64,000 nt of DNA from Planococcus citri (Eukaryota > Arthropoda > Insecta > Hemiptera > Pseudococcidae). This document shows, piece by piece, positions 36,094 through 48,910 of the stretch. Below the pieces are notes generated by a model. That model did no database searches and had not been told where the DNA came from. It saw only the letters and a program-made list of their open reading frames with translations. Numbering within the stretch: the stretch's first letter is position 1; each line of letters begins with the position of its first letter. The stretch spans positions 13,268,001-13,332,000 of the forward strand of contig NC_088681.1 of assembly GCF_950023065.1 (NCBI RefSeq). Reading direction: 5' to 3'. Both the position numbers and the translations under genes were made by a program.

Positions 36094-39000
36094 ATGATCG
36101 CGTTTTGGGGTATAGTAACTTTCTTATTAACTATAATAACTCAAATCGGTGTAGAAGGACAATACGAATGGCAAGCCAAAGATGCCTTCGATGAAATACG
36201 CATCAAGTTGGACAAAGTGAACGGTGGAAATTGTCGTATACAACACGTCGAAGATCTAGTCTTACCCGATGACTCAGTATCTCATTTACCAGACATCAAA
36301 GATATCAACGTTAATCCAGTATTCCCGAACAGAACAGCTCTAGTACATTTGCATAACTTGGCACTGAGCAGATCGTTCTTCTTCAGTTACATTTTGCAAG
36401 CTAGGTTCATCAGACCGGCCATAAATGACACCTATGATCCTGGAATGATGTACTATTTCCTGTCTACCGTAGCTGATGTATCGTCGAATCCGTACATTAA
36501 CGGTAGTGCGATATATTTCTCTCCTAATATGTCGTATTCGTCTTCGTACAGAGGGTTCTTCAATAAAACGTTTCCTAGATTTGCTCCTAGAACTTTCAGG
36601 TGAGTGTTCAACTAAAAAAAAATGAAAAATGAATTAATTACATCGCAGAAATGTTAACGATGTGTTTTTTTTTCAATTTTCAGAGCCGATGATTTCAACG
36701 ATCCTATTCATCTGGAACGAATTTCTACTTTGAATACTTTTTCGACGATGGATTTAGGAGCGATTCCGACCGATCGATATAGTGACGATTACACAAACGA
36801 ATTATACCACTCTCGAAACGACTGGTGAATTGATTAAAACTCTATTTTGTATCGACTTAGTATTAGATCAATGATCTATAATATCGTTTATCTTTCAGGT
36901 ATAGAGCCTGGTTACCGGATACAGTCGCTGATAAACGTCACGATACCAAAACAACCTACCACGTAGAAATACGATACGCTAATAATACTAACGAAACGTT
37001 TACGTTTCATGGACCTCCCGGAGCCGATGAAAATCCCGGCCCAGTCAAATGGACTCGTCCTTATTACGATTGTAAAAGATCTGATAAATGGTTGGTAGCT
37101 GCTGTAGCACCTGTTGCTGATATCTATCCGAGGCATACTGGTTTTCGACACATCGAATACCCAACGTAAGCGTCTCAGTATATTTTTTCCGACATTTTTT
37201 CAACGTACGCTAATTCCGATATTTTTTATTTTTTAATCAGATACACCGCAGCTGTAGTATTGGAGTTGGATTTCGAACGTATAGATATCAATCAGTGTCC
37301 AAAAACCAAAGGTAACGATGGGAAGAACCGATTCGTGGATACAGCTCGATGTAAAAAAGAAACCACCGAAGTAAGTGCTCGCCAAAGCCAACAGTTCACA
37401 AAACACTTCTTCATTCATTTATTCATTTACTCATAAATTTACTTCTCGATTTATCTTATAGCGCTATTGATTCGTAATCCATTTCTTTCCACGTTCACGA
37501 ATGCACTTTAAATGTAAGATTTCATCAAAATTATCTTGAAGATGCTTCTTTGTGCTGTTGATTTCCTCTAGTTGAATTTTGTTTTCGTTTTCGTTGTGTT
37601 TTGTTTTTTTTTTTTTTTTGTAGTGTTGCAGTTGTGTTTTTTTGAGTTGCTCGGAGACATTTTATTTCATCGTATTAATTTTGATTGTGTGTTTTTTTTC
37701 AATAGTGTGAACCTCTACATGGTTGGGGATTCCGAAGAGGAGGATACCAGTGCAGATGTAATCCTGGATATCGATTACCGAACGTTGTCCGGAGACCATT
37801 TTTGGGTGAAATTATCGAAAGAGCTTCGAACGAAGAATACTATAATGGTTTTGATTGCTTGAAAATTGGATGTAAGTTGATAATTTTCACAATAGTTCGG
37901 TGGCAAACTGCAATTTTTTGGGGTTTAAAGGGCATTTCATGATTGAACCATGAGAGCTGTTTGGTGGGGGGGGGGGTGAGCAAGGGTTTAATTCTGTTGA
38001 TCGATAAATCAGGGTCAGGGCTCGTACTTTCAAGTAATCATGTTTTTGAACTAGTTTGTTACTTTTTTTGCGTTTTGGTTACTGAGTTACATTTTTTCAA
38101 ATTTTCAAAAATTTCATTTTTTCATACATCTTTAGCAAGAAAATAATATTCATACTTAATATCAAAAAGTGATTTTTTTTTTTGAAAGTCCTGCTTTTTG
38201 CTAAAGTTGTCTAAGTCTCGTTTTCTGCCGAAAATATCTAAAAATCTGGCCTTTTGTCAAAATAGCCCCAAAATTCTGCTCTTTTGCAAAAAAAAAAAAA
38301 AAAAAAAAACTTAGAAGTCTCGATTTTTTCTGAAAATTTTCCAAAAGTGTAGTTTTTTTTCCAGAAATTGGCAAAAAAGTCTCGCTTTTTCACTGTAAAC
38401 ATGGAGAAATTATGGCTTTTTTGACAAAAGTTGCTAAAAAGTTTCATTTTGTGCTAGTAATTGTCGAAAGGTACTGCTTTGTCTAAAAATATTGTCAAAG
38501 TCCTGCAAAATTCTCGCTTTCTATAAAAATTTCTTAAAAATCTCACTTTTTTTCAAAAATTCCCAAAAATTGTCACTTCTTGGTCAATAACAAAATCTCG
38601 CTTTTTGTTTAAATATTGTAATTCTTGGTCTTGATTTTGGCCAAGTTGTCAAAAATTCTTTCATTTTTCAAAAATTGTTGAAAATTTCATTTTTTTAGAC
38701 GAAAATTGCTGAAAATTTATTTTTTGCAGGAAATGTCACAATAAGTATATCACTTTTTGTTGTAAAATATTGGTGAAAAGTCTCGCTCTTTTTGACAAAA
38801 TTTACGAAAAAGATTCGAATGTTTTTTCAATAAATTTTTACTTTTTTTGAAAAAGTTCAAAAATCTCGTTTTTTTTGCCAAAAATTCCCTAAAAGCTGTT
38901 CCTTTTTCTGAAATTTTAAATTGTCGAAAATTTCTTTTTTTGTAGCAAAATGATTAGAAAATACCAATTGTGTGTTCTTTTAAAGGAAAATTCCAAAAAG

Positions 39001-42000
39001 TGTCATCTTTTCAAAAATTGTGATCAGAAGGTCCTGTTTTTTTGCTAAAGTTGTCAAAGTCTCGCTTTTCGACAGAAATTCTAGTTTTTTAGCAAAATTG
39101 CTTAAAAGTTTCACTTCTTTTTTTTAACATTGTCGAAGTCTTGCTTTGTACCAGACATTCAAAAATCCTCGCCTTTCAATAAAATGAAATTGTCGTTTTT
39201 TTGCAAGAAAAATCCAAAAAGAATCATTTTTTTCTAAAAATTGTCCAAGTCTCGATTTTTTAACAAAAATTGCCAAAAAGCTCTTCCTTTTGCTAAAATC
39301 AAAATTGACAAAAATTCTGTTTTTTTTTGTTTTTTTTAATAACCTACATTTTCTCTCTTTTTGGCAGAATAATTGGAAAGTATCGTTTTTTTTTGTTGAG
39401 AAAAATTGAAAAAAATGTCATACCTTTCCAAAAATTTGTTATCAAAAGGTCTTTCGCAAAGATTGTCAAAATCTTGTTTTTTGACAAAAATTCCCGTTTT
39501 TTGGAAAAATTGCTCAAAAGTCTCACTTTTTTCAGAAATTCCAAAAACGTACTTTTTTTCTAAAATTGTCATGAATTTTTTTTTTAGGAAAATTCCAAAA
39601 CGTGTCACATCTTTCCAAAAATTGTTAAAAGAAGAAGGTCCTTGTTTTTTGCTAAAATTGTGATGGTCCGATGGCCTTGCTTATTGACAAAAATTATCGG
39701 TCCTTTTCAAAAATTACTTCAAAGTATCGCTTTTTTCAGAAATTCCAAAAAAGTACTTTTTTTCTAAAATTGACAGAGTCTTGCTTTTTGCTAAAAATTT
39801 TCAAAGATTCTCAATTTACTATAAAACTGCTAAAAGTTATCGTTTTTTTTGCAAGTTTCAAAAATCTACTGGAGGCTCCAGTAATTTCTAAAAAGTCACC
39901 GGAGGCTTCAAAATGACTTGAAGAATGTATTTCGTCTTTCCAACTGCATTTTATGAATTTTGATGAAAATTTTCAAGTTTTAAAAATCTGCTGGAGGCTC
40001 CAGTAATTTCTAAAAAGTCATCGGAGGCTTCAAAAATCAAAATGACTTGAAGAATGTGATTTTCGTCTTTCCAACTGCATTTTATGAATTTTGATGGAAA
40101 TTTTCAAGTTTCAAAAATCTGCTGGAGACTCCAGTAATTTCTAAAAAGTTACAGGAGGCTTCAAAATGACTTGAAGAATGTATTTTGTCTTTCCAACTCC
40201 ATTCGATGAATTTTTCTGGAAATTTTCAAGTTTCAAAAATCTGCTGGAGGCTCCAGTAATTTCTAGAAAGTCACGGGAGGCTTCAAAATGACTTGAAGAA
40301 TGTATTTTTGTCTTTCCAACTGCATTTGATGAAATTTTCTGGAAATTTTCAAGTTTCAAAAATCTACTGGAGGCTCCAGTAATTTCTAAAAAGTCACGGG
40401 AGGCTTCAAAATGACTTGAAGAATGTATTTTTGTCTTTCCAACTGCATTTGATGAAATTTTGTGGAAATTTTCAAGTTTCAAAAATCTGCTGGAGGCTCC
40501 AGTAATTTCCAAAAAAAAACACCGGAGGGTTCAAAATGACTTGAAGAATGTTTTTTGGCTTTCCAACTGCAATTGATGAAAATTTTCAAGTTTCAAAAAT
40601 CTGCTGGAGGCTCCAGTAATTTCCAAAAAGTTACTCGAAAGAGTCGCAGAGATGATGAATACGGGTTTATAGGTGCTGAATTTAATTTTCACCCTACTTG
40701 GAGCGGTTTTTTTTTGGGCAAACTGGAAAAAATCCAAAAATCCGTTGGAGGCTCCAGAACAGTGTGAAATCATCATCAATCGACTTGAGAGGTCAAAAAC
40801 AAGATTCAAACCATATTTCAAGTTTCTAGGGCAAGTTTATAAAATTTGAACCACCCCCCCCCCCCATTTTTGGCCCAAATTTGAATTTTCAAAAAATCGC
40901 CAAAACTTGAAAAATGAATTTCAGCTGCTGAAATTTTGACTATTGGTGTATTTTGAGATTCTCTATCAATTACCTTTCGTACGGTTCAAAAATTTGTTAT
41001 CAGTTGTGCCTGTTGGGATACTTTCCTTGTTCATTTCTGCTTCTATCATGAAATACCATTTAGTTCACATTTTTACCCCCTAGACAACGTACTTGTGAAC
41101 TCTTATTCATCTAATTCATTCGTATAATTTACAGGGATCCACAAAACACCCGTAAGATGGGATCGAGCGTCGAAAGTAGTCCGTGAAAAATACCTACAGC
41201 AGCATTACGAGTACAAGAATTACACTCCTGGTCCCGGCTCCGTCCACGATACTCATAAAAATATCGACGAAGTGCTTCGTTTCATTCATAAAGTGAACGA
41301 AAACACTTGCAAACAGTACGGTTATCTCATTTATACCTTCCCCACCCCTTTGGTCACTTTTAAACTCTGGTATTTTCCAGGTACACTGCCGAACAGCTTC
41401 AGCTCACCGGAGATTACGGTTTCGGTGCCAGAGAATTCTTCTCTAATCAAGCTCGAATGGCTGCTCGACTCGCCAACTTTATCAGCGCATTTTTACAAGT
41501 ACCTAGCTCTCGTTTTATTTCATTTTCGTATTCGAAATATCGTTTATTTGACTTTTTGTGTGCTCTTTGATTATATAGATTTCCGATCCTACCGAAGTGT
41601 ATTCGGAGAAAAGAGTAGCCGATAAACCGTTAACCGAAGATCAAATGATAGCTGAGACTTTATCCTTGGTTCTGGGCGATTTCAAGATATTCTCGGCTGG
41701 AACTTACTGGGATACTAATAAATTCACGAATCGTACTCTTTTCGCCCCGTACGCTTATAAGTTGACGAATACGAAAACTTTCAAGGTCAGCGATGACGCT
41801 GCTACGAGGAATTTTAAAGTCGAAGATTTAGCTCGAATTACTGCTCCGAGTAAGTCACCGATTACGAAACGAATTCGCGTAGAATTTCGAGTCTCGATGT
41901 TTACGATTGATTTTCTCTTTTTTTTTTTTAAGATGACGTTTACACGAATAAGAAATTCTTCAAGGGTTTGAAACAACGTTGGTCGACCAATTTCGATAAT

Positions 42001-45000
42001 CTGGAGAAATATTTCATCAAAATGAGAGTTCGATATAACGAAAGCGGAGAGCATTTGAAGAAATACGAACATTTTCCTACTTATTACAAGTATGTAAATT
42101 TCGCTTTCGATCGATTGAAAGTTACGGGTTTTGGAAAACATTTTCATTTTTGTGATTATCAACAGAGCTGCTAATTTGAACCACGGATACTGGAGCGATC
42201 CATATTTCGATTGCGATGGTCATGTCAAGAAATGGCTGATTAGTTATTCGTCTCCTTTCTTCGGTTACGACAGTTTAAAGAATAAATTAGAATTCAAGTA
42301 AAATCCGATTTCATTTTATGCCACAATTTATTACTAAATTGGACTGAACCCTTCTAACGAAAGATGTTTTTTTTTTTTTTACAGAGGTGTAGTAACAGTT
42401 ACAATGGATCTCTTGGCTTTGGATATAAATCAATGCACAGATAAATACTACGTTCCTAATGCTTTCCGTGCTACCGATAAATGTGACAGAAAAACGTCAT
42501 ACGTAAGTTTTATCTCGTTAAAATGTGAAATGAAATTGTGCCTTTGTTGTAAAATGAGCTTATTTTTTGATACGAATTTATTTCGGTTTCAGTGTGTACC
42601 GATCCTTGGTCGAGGTTATTACACTGGTGGATATAAATGCGAATGTTTACAAGGCTACGAGTATCCTTACGAAGACCCTATAACGTATTTCGATGGGCAA
42701 TTGATGGAAGCGGAATTCAGCAATATTGTAGCTGATACTGCAACAAGGTTCGTTTGCTTGGAACGATGTCTAATCGTCAAAAAATGTCAATTTGACCGAC
42801 TTTTGTCAATTTTAGAATTATTTAAAAGTGACCTTGCGACCTATCAAAATGAGTTAAAATTTCGCCAGAAATTCAAATATTTCGACAAAAATGTATTCGA
42901 AAGATTTTGGAAATTTTTGAGCCTCGAAATTGGGTTATGAAGTATTTTTGGGATTTTTGGAAAAGTGTCACGTGACATATTAAAATGAGTTGAAATTTCG
43001 CGAGAAATAATTCAAATATTTTGACGAAAACGATTTTTAAAGCATTTTTGGGAAGATTTTGAGCCCACAATTGAGTCACGATTTTTGGAATTGTTCAATA
43101 AGGTGTCGTGTAACTTATCAAAATGGGCTACCATTTCGGTTAAAAATCAAAAAAAATCATGTAAATTTTTTTAGAGCTTTTTTGAAGAAGTTTGAGCCCA
43201 AGATTGAGTCTTGATTTTTAGAATTTTGGTTTTAAAGAAGTATCATGTGACTTATCAAAATAGATTAAAATTGAGACAAAATGTCGAAAAAGTATGAGAA
43301 ATCTTTTTCACAGATTCATTAAAGAATTTTGAGTCAAAATCGAACCACGATTTTTGGGATTTTAAAACAAGTGTCATGTTAGATATCAAAATAAATTGAA
43401 ACGTCGAAGCGAAATTTGAAATAATCCAACCAAAAAGTTTCTTGAGCTCTTTCGAAAATTTTCAAGACCAAATTTGATCATGATTTTAAGGGTTTTTCAA
43501 AAGTTATCAAGCGACCTATACAAAAACGATGAAAGTTTGCGAGAAATTAAAATATTTCGACTTGTATATTTTTTGAGCATTTTTATAGGATTTTCTCGTC
43601 TTTGTCAAAACTATTAAATAGCCTTCTTTTTGCTAAAAATTGTCGCTTTTTTGAAAATAAATTCCTCAAAGACTTGATTTTTTATCAAAATTTACCTAAA
43701 GGCAAAAAAAAAATTTTTTTCAAGCTAAAAATTGAAAAAAGGTCTTGTTTTTTGACAAAAATTGCATTCTGTTATAAATTTGAAAAAAAAAATATTCTCG
43801 TTTTTTTACAAAAAATTTTAAAAAGTCTCCATTTTTTCAAAACTTTTACAACCGTGTTTTTTTTGCCAAATACCAAAACTTTCACTTTCTTACCACCAAA
43901 TTGCGTTAAAAAAAAGTCTCGTTTGTTCTACAAAAATGTCGAAAAAATTCATATCATTTTGTGCTCATAATTGCTAAAAAAAAAAAAAGTAACGCTTTTA
44001 TGTTTGAGATTGCCAAAAAGAGACACTTCTTAGTTAATAAATAATAATTTTGAAAAGTCCTGCTTTTTGCTAAAATTCTCATATAAGTCCAACTTTTTTC
44101 CAACAATTGTCAAAAATTAATAAAAATGTTTACTTTTAAACAAAATTGCTAAAATTCATCGTTTTTTTTTTACAAAAAAAAAAAAATCCAAAAATCCTCA
44201 CGTTTTTCCAAAAGTTGTCCAGAAGTCTCGTTTTTTGCCAGAAATTGCCGAAAAGCACTTTTTTTGCTAAATTTATCTAAGTCCTGCTGTTTGCCAAAAT
44301 TGACTTTTTTTTACCAGAAATTGTGAACATTTTCACTTGGTTGCCAAAAATTTCCAAAAAATCTTGTTTTGTTTATCCAAAAGTTGCAAAATACTTTAAC
44401 TTTTTGTTTCAATTTGTGATGTTCTGTTTTATTTTATTATTTTTGATAATTTTTTGTGCATTATTGTTTTGCTCTCGTTTTGTTACTTTTTTGATTTGGT
44501 ACTTTTGGTTTTATTTTTTTGGGGGCTTCTTTTTCAAGCTGTTTTGGTTACCAAGTTATTGCGTTGGAAAAAATTGAATACGAGCCCTGAAAATTGGGTC
44601 ATGATTTTTGAGATTAATTATTCAAAAAGGTGTCAGGTTATTTATCAAAATGATTTCAAATTTTAGTTGTAAAAAAAAATCAAGAAATTGTATTAAACTT
44701 TTTCAAGCTTTTTTGAAAAAGTTTTAAGTCTTAACCCAGATTGCATGATGATTTTTGGAATTTTTGAAGGTATCATGAGATGGCCTATCAAATCAAAATA
44801 GGTAAAAATTTTGGCAAAAAATCAAAAATTTGTCTGAAAATGTTTTTTTGGACAGTTTATTGGCAATCATTGGTAAATACACTTATTTTGAACAAATTAT
44901 TGTCCAATAAAATCATCACTTGTTTTGGGCTCAAAATTGTTCAGTAATGTCCAAAATACATTTTCGTCAAAATATTTTTGAATTTTTCGCATTTCGATTA

Positions 45001-45661
45001 ATTTTGATAGGTCACATGACCCCTTTTTTCAAAAAAAAATTCCGAAAAATCATTACCCAATTTAAGCTCAAAATTTTTCATAACTGCTTTGAAAGAAGTT
45101 TAGATGTTTTTTTTTAACCCAAAAATCACAATCTAATTTTGGGCTTGAAATATTAATCATGACTCAGTTTTGAGTTCTAAATTTGTCAAATTTACAAAAA
45201 AAAAAAAAAAAAAACACTCTGAATAGAAATTTTAGGTACTTTGTCAATATTTTAATTCATATTGATCAATTTCGTCATTCGTGACAATTTTTTAAAAATT
45301 TTAAAGATCATTGACCCAAATTTGGGTTTTGAAACCTTCAAAATATTGCCAAAAAAAATTCTAATAAAAATTTTTGAATTTTTGTTAATATTTCAGCCTG
45401 ATTTTGACCAAAAATCATGGCCCAATTTTGGACTTTGAATTCTTCAAAATTATTCAAAAACATTTTCGTCGAAATATATTTTCAATTTCTAGTCAAATTT
45501 CAACATGATAATTATTATTTATGTACGTATACTTATCTTATTAATTAAATTTCAGATTCGACATGTTCCAATGCAGAATAGCCGGAGCAGCGAGCGTTTA
45601 CAGTAGTACGATTCTTCTAGTTATGGCTTTAGCGATGGTATGGCTCAGGATTCGAGTATAG
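36094..45661 (+). CDS. Secreted or GPI-anchored protein with two GPR158-like Cache/EGF modules, 815 aa
   Basis: Thirteen exons in phase: 36094-36599, 36684-36824, 36899-37165, 37241-37370, 37706-37871, 41135-41315, 41381-41498, 41579-41849, 41933-42089, 42166-42297, 42385-42502, 42593-42747, 45556-45661. A signal peptide covers residues 1 to about 22 (MIAFWGIVTFLLTIITQIGV). Two homologous modules follow: PYYDCKRSDKWLV...LDFERIDINQC then an EGF-like CEPLHGWGFRRGGYQCRC (349-404), and PYFDCDGHVKKWLI...LLALDINQC then CVPILGRGYYTGGYKCEC (730-781). This pattern matches the extracellular Cache plus EGF-like region of the orphan receptors GPR158/GPR179. Several N-glycosylation sites are present (NRT, NDT, NGS, NMS). 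The end has a hydrophobic stretch (STILLVMALAMVW) and only four more residues (LRIRV region), which suits a GPI-anchor signal. No seven-helix domain is encoded. Ligand unknown; small-molecule sensing is an inference from the Cache fold. Confidence 0.85.
37872..41134 (+). repeat. Intron 5 of the Cache/EGF gene: two repeat families
   Basis: 37900-39850 is a degenerate repeat of roughly 30-40 bp of the type 'aaaagtctcgctttttgccaaaaattgtc', many copies. 39855-40640 is a tandem array of seven 123-129-bp units, each with CTGGAGGCTCCAGTAATTTC (near 39862, 39990, 40119, 40242, 40366, 40490, 40601). Unit lengths that are often multiples of three create a long, spurious minus-strand open frame. Further single copies of the CTGGAG core are near 40745. 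Confidence 0.85.
42748..45555 (+). repeat. Intron 12 of the Cache/EGF gene: degenerate repeats
   Basis: 43600-44420 carries the same 'tctcgttttttgccaaaaattgcc' repeat family as intron 5. The flanks (42770-43560 and 44580-45480) carry another family of about 100-130 bp, with 'gtgacttatcaaaatg.gttgaaatttcg' and 'ttttgagcccaaaattgagtcatgatttttggaattt'. No exon is supported inside. Confidence 0.7.
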
Positions 45662-46761
45662 ATCTTGATTCTTTTTCATTATTTTTATTTGTACTTTGTA
45701 TTGAATTGATCTGCGAACTCGGTGTTCATTTTTTAACGTTTAAATTTGTGATCAATTATTATTGTAAGATTTTATTTCTCAGTATTCGTTTAAGATAAAC
45801 GATATTTAGTTACTCGACATGTTTTCAGTATCGATGGTAATACATTACACCATTTCAATTTGTGGTAGGTAAAATTAATTTATTTAAATGCAATTATCTC
45901 CGTCCTTATGTTGATAGATATTTTTTGTACTCGTATTTTTTTCTAAACTTAAGACAATGTATCATTTTGTACGCTTTTATTTTTTGATACGATGTTTTAC
46001 CAAATGTTTTATACTGTGTATTTTGTATGTACCATGTTTTTGCACGATTTTTCTGTGTAATATTAAATTATTTTTCGAGAATTTGCCTACGTTTATTACC
46101 TCAAGGCTCAAATTCTGGGGTCATCGACCTTAAATCGCCCTTAGATCTCGTTAACTGCGAAAATTAATATCAAAATCGTAATCAGAAACCTCAGATTAGT
46201 GCAATATGACAGATTTTTCAAGAAATCCATTGAATAGTGCAGGTTGCATAAATCAACTTTAAGGGGCAAATATAGAAAATTAGAAAATTGAGCTTTTTGC
46301 ATTAATTTAAAAGCTAATGAAGTGTACGAGGGGTAGATTATTACTAATTAAGCATCGCTGATCATGTCAAGCTCATTTATTTCAATCAATCGAGCTTTCT
46401 TGTACCTGAAAGTTCAACTTTTTAGAAAAAAAACTCAATTTTACAAGAAACTTTGAGCTTTTTAGAAGAACCAACACCGGAAATGGATTCTCCACGTTCC
46501 AAAACTTCCCCAGCCGCACAGTTCGTACATCCTAGATCCTAAAAAGCTCTCTAAAGCTCATAAAATTGATTCAAAAGTTCAAGTATTATGAGTACCTATC
46601 AAACCTAATATCCTATTTATATTCTCGAAATAAAATTAGTCTTATTTTGCATAAAATATATTCGAAAATGACTAAAAAAAAAAAGTAACGAACGTATAAA
46701 CTTAATCGTTTCGTTAAAGATCGGCACAAAGAAGGTAATGCATATTGCTTATATTATAATA
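45662..46761. other. 3' flanks of two convergent genes
   Basis: Holds the 3' untranslated region of the Cache/EGF gene and, on the other strand, of the 165-aa gene. AT-rich, no exon and no repeat array seen. A phrase 'ggaaatggattctcc' near 46475 also occurs in the hairpin element at 52.9 kb. Confidence 0.5.
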
Positions 46762-47455
46762 CTAGAAACGTTTATATATTTCACTCAAACACTCGACAAC
46801 GTTGCGATTACCGGGCGAAATATCGGGTATAATGACTGCCATCATAAGGAATCTGTCTTCGTTTTGATCGTTCCATTCACCTCCTAATTTATTCATCTGA
46901 TCATGTAGTACGCTTGCGATTCTTGACAATTTCATCAGAAATGAACCAAAGTCTTTCACTGTTGTTTGATTATCTTCGATGGCCATTACAAAAGCACGTG
47001 CGGCATCGGAGTTTTGCATGCTGAATTCTTCATAAGCATTTAACCATTCGTCGTCATTAGTTGGAACTTCGGAAACCGATGGGAGAATAAATCGACGATT
47101 AAAATCCGTAACACAGCAGTTATAGCGGAGCATGTCTGAAAACTTTCGACTCAGTCTCTGAAAAGTGAAAACAACACATAATAAGATTTTAGGGAATCCT
47201 TTTCACAAAAAATTGTGCTCATAAAATATTAGGCTAGGGTAAATTCGAATCGTCAATAATTTTCCAAAATTTAAAAGACGAATCTTAGCACTTGAAAGAG
47301 CATTTTCGGTGCTTTTATTGTATGTAAGAGTGTACTAAATTTATGTAACTTACCAGTCTTTCTCCTAATTGGCCTATCATTTCATTTTTACTCGAAATAT
47401 TCGCTCGGAGCTCTCTCAACTCTTTCATGAGCTCTTCAACTCGTGAATCTTCCAT
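46762..47455 (-). CDS. Unrecognised 165-aa protein with N-terminal coiled coil
   Basis: Two exons, 47455-47354 and 47157-46762, joined in phase 0 (34 and 132 codons including the stop) at a good donor (CTG|GTAAGT) and acceptor (TTTTCAG|AGA). Residues 1 to about 45 are a charged heptad-like helix (MEDSRVEELMKELRELRANI). The rest is mostly helical and acidic, with WLNAYEEFSMQNSDAARAF and FLMKLSRIASVLHDQMNKLG, and ends EIYKRF. No signal peptide or membrane helix. No family was recognised; a cytoplasmic complex subunit is possible but is only inference. Codon use looks coding. It lies head-to-head with SAM gene 1, 499 bp between the start codons. Confidence 0.7.
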
Positions 47456-47954
47456 ACTAATTAAAATGTTTGTTCCAAATAATGATATAGGTAGTGGAAG
47501 AGTGGAACAATTATTTCACAATTTATCTGTTAACGTTAACAAAATTATGCAATAATGACAATTTATAAATTAAACAGTTTTTATCATGGTTTCAACCGCT
47601 ATACTTGCAAAATGTTTTGAAATTGGTAAATTGCACAAAAAAAAATGTCAAGGTGATTGCAACGCGAGGTTTGATTTCATTAAAGCACAAACTTCAAAGT
47701 TCAAAACGTACTCGGAGGGAACTCTTGAGTCTTGAAAAAAATGTCCAGATGGAGTTGTGAACGTTGAAATAACTGATCAAGTGATTTGTTTATTTCTGTT
47801 ATTCTGTTGAGGGCATGTTGCGCCACGTTGCGCTAGTTGCGCACGCATAATAATGTCCATGTGGTAACTGATAAGGTGGTTTGTTGTGTTTCTGTACAGA
47901 CAGTTGTTTAGAGTTTACAGTAAAGTGATTTTATTTTAATTAAAATAATTTAAA
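47456..47954. promoter_or_regulatory. Probable bidirectional promoter region
   Basis: 499 bp separate the ATG of the 165-aa gene (minus) from the ATG of SAM gene 1 (plus). The region is AT-rich apart from a GCGCCACGTTGCGCTAGTTGCGC stretch near 47820-47842. A related 'ttgcgcacgca' phrase recurs upstream of SAM gene 2 near 52603, with 'atgtccatgtggtaact' beside both, so the two SAM promoters share ancestry. Confidence 0.6.
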
Positions 47955-48504
47955 ATGAAAAGCAAAGGTGAGATGCTTACTGTATTTGACGGTAGAGTTT
48001 CATCGCAGAGCTCTTTCGAGATATTCAATACCTATAATTTCATTCATGGCAATTTTTTTTCAATAGAATATTGGATGCAGTTTCTGAAAGATGCCGGTAT
48101 CCCGAAGAACGTTTTGGATACTTATGCGGCAAGCTTTGTGTACCATTGTGTAAGACGAAAAGACTTGCAATTTTTCAGTTACGAGGCAATGAAGGATATG
48201 GGAATAGAGGAACATGAAATCACGAAAATAAAATTGTACGGTCGAATACAAGATTACAATGAATCGAAGTCCTCGGAGGTATGATAATACATGTCATTTC
48301 AGCTGTTTGAAAACTACTAATACTACAGATAGGTTTCGTAATGTTTAGGTGACACCGCCACCTACTGAATTACAAAAGTTAGAAGAGGAAATACCCATCA
48401 AAGTTCGCTGTTCGTCTCCCATGGTTCAAGATGACAGTGTAGTGGCTGCTTGTTCTCAACCATGCAGTTCTTTTAGCGTCGAAGAACAAGAGAAAGCCAG
48501 CTAA
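47955..48504 (+). CDS. SAM domain protein, C19orf47 type (gene 1), 126 aa
   Basis: Three exons: 47955-47967 (ATGAAAAGCAAAG), 48067-48278 and 48349-48504, phases 1 and 0. Residues about 5-65 form a sterile alpha motif: EYWMQFLKDAGIPKNVLDTY, ASFVYHCVRRKDLQFF, then MKDMGIEEHEITKIKLYGRI. Order and spacing match the SAM domain of human C19orf47 (WIQFFKEAGIP...YAVMFVDNRIQ...LGVTVVGDI). SAM domains mediate protein-protein or RNA contacts; the role of this family is unknown. The tail of about 50 residues is acidic and Ser/Pro/Cys-rich. It is much shorter than the vertebrate protein. Reading through the first donor gives a longer open frame, but the paralogue has the same 13-nt first exon, which supports splicing. 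Confidence 0.75.
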
Positions 48505-48597
48505 TGTGGAATGGTTCATGGTTGGGTATTGAATACTAATATTTCAACATCTCCTATGTATTATATTCTTCGGTTCTTTATTGATAATAATCTGTAC

Positions 48598-48732
48598 AAT
48601 ATAAATTTACTCTCACTGTTGCAATTAACGATCATTGATGATGAATTCAAGCTTCGAAGCAGGCGACAATCAGTAATCACTGATAACAACCTTACGAGAC
48701 GATTTGAACGAATTATCCGAGTACATAATGAA
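48598..48732 (+). repeat. Direct repeat copy A flanking the fold-back element
   Basis: 'caatataaatttactctcactgttgcaattaacg...' runs from 48598 to about 48732 and recurs in the same orientation at 51401-51530 (copy B) with few differences; a shorter copy C is at about 51536-51615. Copies A and B bracket the 48911-51400 fold-back. Confidence 0.8.
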
Positions 48733-48910
48733 GCATGTGTTTCCAAAACGCACTAAGTCCAAAAAAATATTGATAAGCAATTCATGGTACTTAGTACACT
48801 TTGGAAACGTAGAAATGGCCCAAATTGGCTAATCTTTTGATATGTTGTAGCCAAGACCCTCGGGCACAACATATCAAAAAATCAGCCATTTTGGGCCGCA
48901 ACTTTATTAG

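Noticed and set aside
40141..40512. 123-aa repeat protein on the minus strand
   Set aside because: Product of a tandem repeat with 123-bp units inside an intron; no start context, no homologue, and the frame depends on unit length only.
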